Assembly (NCBI GenBank): GCA_034437555.1
Contig: DAOTTQ010000055.1
Location: 35,789-99,788 of the forward strand
Length of the DNA stretch: 64,000 nucleotides
Direction: 5' to 3'
Source of the DNA: JANWYT01 sp034437555
GTDB lineage: Bacteria > Chloroflexota > Anaerolineae > Aggregatilineales > Phototrophicaceae
Part shown: positions 61,189 to 64,000 of the stretch, piece after piece
How positions within the stretch are numbered: the stretch's first letter is position 1
How the letters are laid out: every line of letters begins with the position of its first letter
Position numbers and translations under genes: made by a program
The notes under the pieces: generated by a model
The model's database searches: none
The model's input: only the letters and a program-made list of their open reading frames with translations
What the model was told of the DNA's origin: nothing

Positions 61189-62250
61189 ATGACAAATTTA
61201 ACCTTTAATTGGCAGGGCATGGTGACGTTTTTAGTCGATTTGCTTAATACGCCTAGCCCCACAGGGTATCATCAAGAGGCGATAGTCTTAACGCGCAAAG
61301 CGTTTGAAGCCCTCAATATTCCCGACCTTGTGTTGACAGAAACGCCAAAGGGCGCATTGGTCATTCATTGGCAAGGCAAAAGCAACAGCCACCCCAGAGG
61401 CGTTACTGCCCATGCCGACACGTTGGGGCTAATGGTGAAAGAGATTAAAGCCAATGGTGCGCTAAAAACCACCAACTTGGGGGGCTTAATGTGGAGTGGC
61501 GCAGAATTTGAAAACGTGACGATACGCACGCGCACCAATAAACGCTATCGTGGCACACTGATTCCCATTAACCCCAGCACGCACGTCAACCCCGATATTG
61601 CTACGCAAGCCCGCAACGCTGAAATGCTAGAAGTGCGGATTGATGCCAAAACATCCTCTGCCAGCGAAACCCGCGCGCTGGGGATTGAAGTAGGTGACTT
61701 TGTATTTTTAGACCCGCGTGTAGAAGTGATAGAAGAAACGGGCTTTATACGTTCACGGTTTTTAGATGATAAAGCCAGCGTAGCGTGCATTTACGCATCG
61801 TTACAGGCGTTACACTTGGCAGGCGTGCGCCCCGCCCAAGACACCACCTTCTTGATTGCCAATTATGAAGAAGTGGGGCATGGGGGCGCGTATGGCTTTC
61901 CTGATGGTTTGTTTGAAGTGCTGGCGATTGATATGGCAGCGTTGGGCGTGGGGCAAAATAGCGATGAGTTCCATACCACCATTTGCGTTAAAGATAGCGG
62001 TGGCGCATACCACTTTGACATGATAAACAAGCTCCGTGACCTTGCGGACGAATATCACATTCCTTATAAGACAGATATTTACCCGTTTTATTCGTCCGAT
62101 GGCACAGCCTATTGGCGCAGTGGGGGCGGGGCGCGGGTGGGCTTGGTTGGTCCGGGTGTAGCCTCCTCACATAGCTATGAGCGCACCCACATGGACACGC
62201 TACAGCACACCACCCACCTTATTTCACGCTATTTACTGTCGTCATCTTAA
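61189..62250 (+). CDS. M42 family metallopeptidase (glutamyl aminopeptidase/endoglucanase M type)
   Basis: A 353-residue dizinc peptidase. Metal ligands lie in TAHADTLGLMVKEI (His-x-Asp, about residues 68-70), FLDDKASVACIY (bridging Asp about 192), NYEEVGHGG (Glu-Glu with the general base, about 225-233), IDMAALGVGQN (Asp about 250) and a C-terminal His in SSHSYERTHMDTL (about 329-341). M42 enzymes are large tetrahedral aminopeptidases that trim peptides from proteasome-like systems. AAGGAG ten bases before the ATG supports the start. No signal peptide. Confidence 0.92.
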   Translation: MTNLTFNWQGMVTFLVDLLNTPSPTGYHQEAIVLTRKAFEALNIPDLVLTETPKGALVIHWQGKSNSHPRGVTAHADTLGLMVKEIKANGALKTTNLGGLMWSGAEFENVTIRTRTNKRYRGTLIPINPSTHVNPDIATQARNAEMLEVRIDAKTSSASETRALGIEVGDFVFLDPRVEVIEETGFIRSRFLDDKASVACIYASLQALHLAGVRPAQDTTFLIANYEEVGHGGAYGFPDGLFEVLAIDMAALGVGQNSDEFHTTICVKDSGGAYHFDMINKLRDLADEYHIPYKTDIYPFYSSDGTAYWRSGGGARVGLVGPGVASSHSYERTHMDTLQHTTHLISRYLLSSS

Positions 62251-62326
62251 CGCGAGCCTTATTGCCTTAACACGCATTATCTTCTACACTGTAAGTAACC
62301 AACAAGTAATCAAGGGGCTTATTCAG

Positions 62327-63979
62327 ATGTCGTTCTTATCTAAGCGAATGCAACAACCCCAAAAGCCCGAAGGTGGCGATGAAAACAAGAGCAACGAACC
62401 CGTTGACTTGAAAGACATCTTCGGCGATGCCCTAGACGAACCGCAAGAAGAAGGCGAAGCCAAACCCGCCCCTCCTAAAGAGCTTAAGCCTGTTGCACCT
62501 GCACCCGTGCCTGCCCCTACGGTAGCCACCCCTGGTGGTGCTTACCCGCGTGGGATTGTGCTTCCTGCTGGCACAAAAGATGTAAATGTGGGCGAAGGCG
62601 TTAACCGCGTGCGCGTTAGCGAAGTGCGCCCCGACGGCACATGGCTATTGGACACGGGCTATGTGGTGCCATCCAAAAAACGCCTGCCCCCCAAACTGGC
62701 GCAAATGAGAAAGCAACTGCGCGCCAAACTTTTAGCTTTTCCCGATGAAGCCGACCTTTGGAAGCGTGATGACGCTGACAAGTGTAAAGTGATAGTAGAC
62801 CGCCTAAATACGGTTTTGAAGAAGATGAATGTGCAACTAAGCGCACAAGAACATGAAGTGCTAAAAGAAAGCCTATTGGATGACTTGCTGGGCTTTGGCG
62901 CAATCGAACCCTTAGTTGCCAGTAAGAGCATCACAGAAATTATGGTGAATGGTCCCGACATTATCTTTGCCGAACAAAAGGGCAAATTGCGCGAATCCGA
63001 CATTGTGTTTGATGATGAAGAACATGTCTATTGGACAGCACAGCGCATTGTGCGCCCCCTGATGAGAACGCTTGACCGCAGTAACCCCATGGTCGATGCT
63101 CGCCTTCCTGATGGCTCGCGCGTGCATTTGGTCACGTTGCCTTCGGCATTGCTGGGGACAACCATCACCATCCGTAAATTTCCCGAAACACGCCTGACGG
63201 TTAACCAATTAGTAGAGTGGAAGTCGTTTACTCGTGATGTGGCAACGTTCTTTGAGGCGTGCGTGGTTTCACGCATGAATATTGTGGTATCGGGCGGTAC
63301 GGGGTCGGGGAAAACCACGCTCCTTAACGTGCTTAGCTCCTTTATTCCCGAAGATGAACGCATCATCACCGTAGAAGATTCCGCAGAGCTACAGCTTGCC
63401 CAACGGCATGTGGTGCGCCTAGAAACTTGCCCTCCCATTCCCGGCACAGAAGACCAAGGCAAGCTAGAAATTCGTGACCTTGTTAAAGGGACGCTTCGTA
63501 TGCGCCCCGATAGATTAGTGGTGGGTGAGTGCCGTAGTGGTGAAGCCCTTGACATGCTTCAAGCCATGAACACGGGGCATGACGGTTCGCTCACTACCGT
63601 TCACTCGAACTCGCCACGTGATGCGGTTGCCCGCCTAGAAACCCTGTGTATGATGGCGGGGATGGATTTGCCCGTAGAGGTTATTCGCGCCCAAATTGCC
63701 AGTGCCATCCACCTGTTTGTACAGCAATCACGCCTTAAAGACGGCAGTCGTAAGGTGGTACAAGTTACCGAAATTCAGGGGATGGAAGGCGAGAAAGTAA
63801 CCTTGCAAGACATCTTTGTTTATCGCACGCCCGGACACACCGGGCAAGGCTATAGCCACGAAGGTGGCGGTGGGCTAGAAGCAACGGGCTTCCCCCCCAA
63901 GTTTATGCCCCAGCTTAAACAATACGGTTTTAACCTCCCCGCCAGCATCTTTGGTAGTGGGCAAAGCCGCTTTAAGTAA
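62327..63979 (+). CDS. cpaF: CpaF/TadA-type secretion ATPase
   Basis: About 550 residues from the ATG at 62327 with AAGGGG nine bases upstream; an earlier frame from 62177 runs through the peptidase end. The N-terminal 130 residues are Pro/Ala-rich and charged. The type II/IV secretion ATPase core has Walker A VVSGGTGSGKTTLLNVL (about residues 322-338), the Asp box VEDSAELQL, Walker B-like RMRPDRLVVGECRSGEALDM, and the His box GHDGSLTTVHSN. TadA/CpaF ATPases drive Flp pilus or tight-adherence systems; partner tad genes would lie beyond the right edge. Confidence 0.93.
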   Translation: MSFLSKRMQQPQKPEGGDENKSNEPVDLKDIFGDALDEPQEEGEAKPAPPKELKPVAPAPVPAPTVATPGGAYPRGIVLPAGTKDVNVGEGVNRVRVSEVRPDGTWLLDTGYVVPSKKRLPPKLAQMRKQLRAKLLAFPDEADLWKRDDADKCKVIVDRLNTVLKKMNVQLSAQEHEVLKESLLDDLLGFGAIEPLVASKSITEIMVNGPDIIFAEQKGKLRESDIVFDDEEHVYWTAQRIVRPLMRTLDRSNPMVDARLPDGSRVHLVTLPSALLGTTITIRKFPETRLTVNQLVEWKSFTRDVATFFEACVVSRMNIVVSGGTGSGKTTLLNVLSSFIPEDERIITVEDSAELQLAQRHVVRLETCPPIPGTEDQGKLEIRDLVKGTLRMRPDRLVVGECRSGEALDMLQAMNTGHDGSLTTVHSNSPRDAVARLETLCMMAGMDLPVEVIRAQIASAIHLFVQQSRLKDGSRKVVQVTEIQGMEGEKVTLQDIFVYRTPGHTGQGYSHEGGGGLEATGFPPKFMPQLKQYGFNLPASIFGSGQSRFK

Positions 63980-64000
63980 GGGATAGAGAGTGAAAAGGGG

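Overview
The window is about 64 kb of a bacterial chromosome and is almost completely coding: I support about 58 protein genes, one tRNA gene, and no intergenic gap above 300 bases. There are no rRNA genes, CRISPR arrays, prophages or insertion sequences. The gene mix points to Chloroflexota, most likely an Anaerolineae-like lineage. This is inferred from family composition: Hanks-type kinase/FHA/TIR proteins, PD40 (TolB-like) and SH3 secreted proteins, a clostripain-type C11 protease, a CpaF/TadA-type ATPase, a fused E1 alpha/beta keto-acid dehydrogenase, a DDN-like deazaflavin/nitroreductase fold, and SOS-box-like GAAC-N4-GTTC sites. No marker gene proves the phylum.

Layout. 1-5.3 kb: TIM-barrel sugar isomerase (cut by the window edge), FAD amino-acid oxidase, MFS-maf pair, sulfatase-fold hydrolase. 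5.5-13.9 kb: 7TM-PAS-GAF histidine kinase, small unknowns, thioesterase, sugar nucleotidyltransferase, SH3 secreted protein, DDN-like protein, unknown membrane protein. 13.9-20.9 kb (all minus): yceD-sigA behind a consensus TTGACA-18-TATAAT promoter, then gatA-flippase-methyltransferase-ABC-F. 21.1-23.2 kb: two oligopeptide-ABC ATPases with no permeases nearby. 23.4-26.7 kb (all minus): the most unusual locus, a degenerate Hanks-type kinase overlapping a TIR-domain frame, then a membrane-anchored six-blade PD40 protein and a zinc-ribbon/FHA protein. 26.8-31.8 kb: DedA, YgjP-type metallopeptidase, fused E1 and E2 of a 2-oxo-acid dehydrogenase. 32.1-35.6 kb (minus): surE and gatC-response regulator-guaA. 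35.7-39.5 kb: ParB-like protein, GT39-like membrane protein, DoxX. 39.6-44.6 kb: secreted C11 protease, KAS III-like enzyme with an altered triad, alpha/beta hydrolase, tRNA-Leu(CAA). 44.6-51.5 kb: ECF sigma/anti-sigma, glycosyltransferase, histidine kinase, sppA, rdgB. 51.5-64 kb: orphan LexA-type DNA-binding protein with an SOS-like box upstream, BatA/vWA and PD40-SH3 proteins, MFS, DUF4395-thioredoxin pair, glycosyltransferase, TPR protein, M42 peptidase, CpaF ATPase.

Housekeeping (GMP synthesis, the GatA and GatC subunits, primary sigma factor, nucleotide-pool cleaning by Maf and RdgB) is interleaved with signalling and envelope genes. The kinase/TIR/PD40/FHA locus is my best candidate for an undescribed system: the kinase has lost its catalytic base (HRN for HRD), its VAIK lysine and most of its glycine loop, the TIR frame keeps the Cys-x-x-Glu signature, and the two frames overlap around a C6 tract in exactly the phase that a -1 shift or a one-base indel would join. 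Dispersed GTAGGGGC hairpin repeats, several strong terminators and promoters, and the SOS-like box are also recorded. Similarity statements come from motif recognition by eye; no searches were run.
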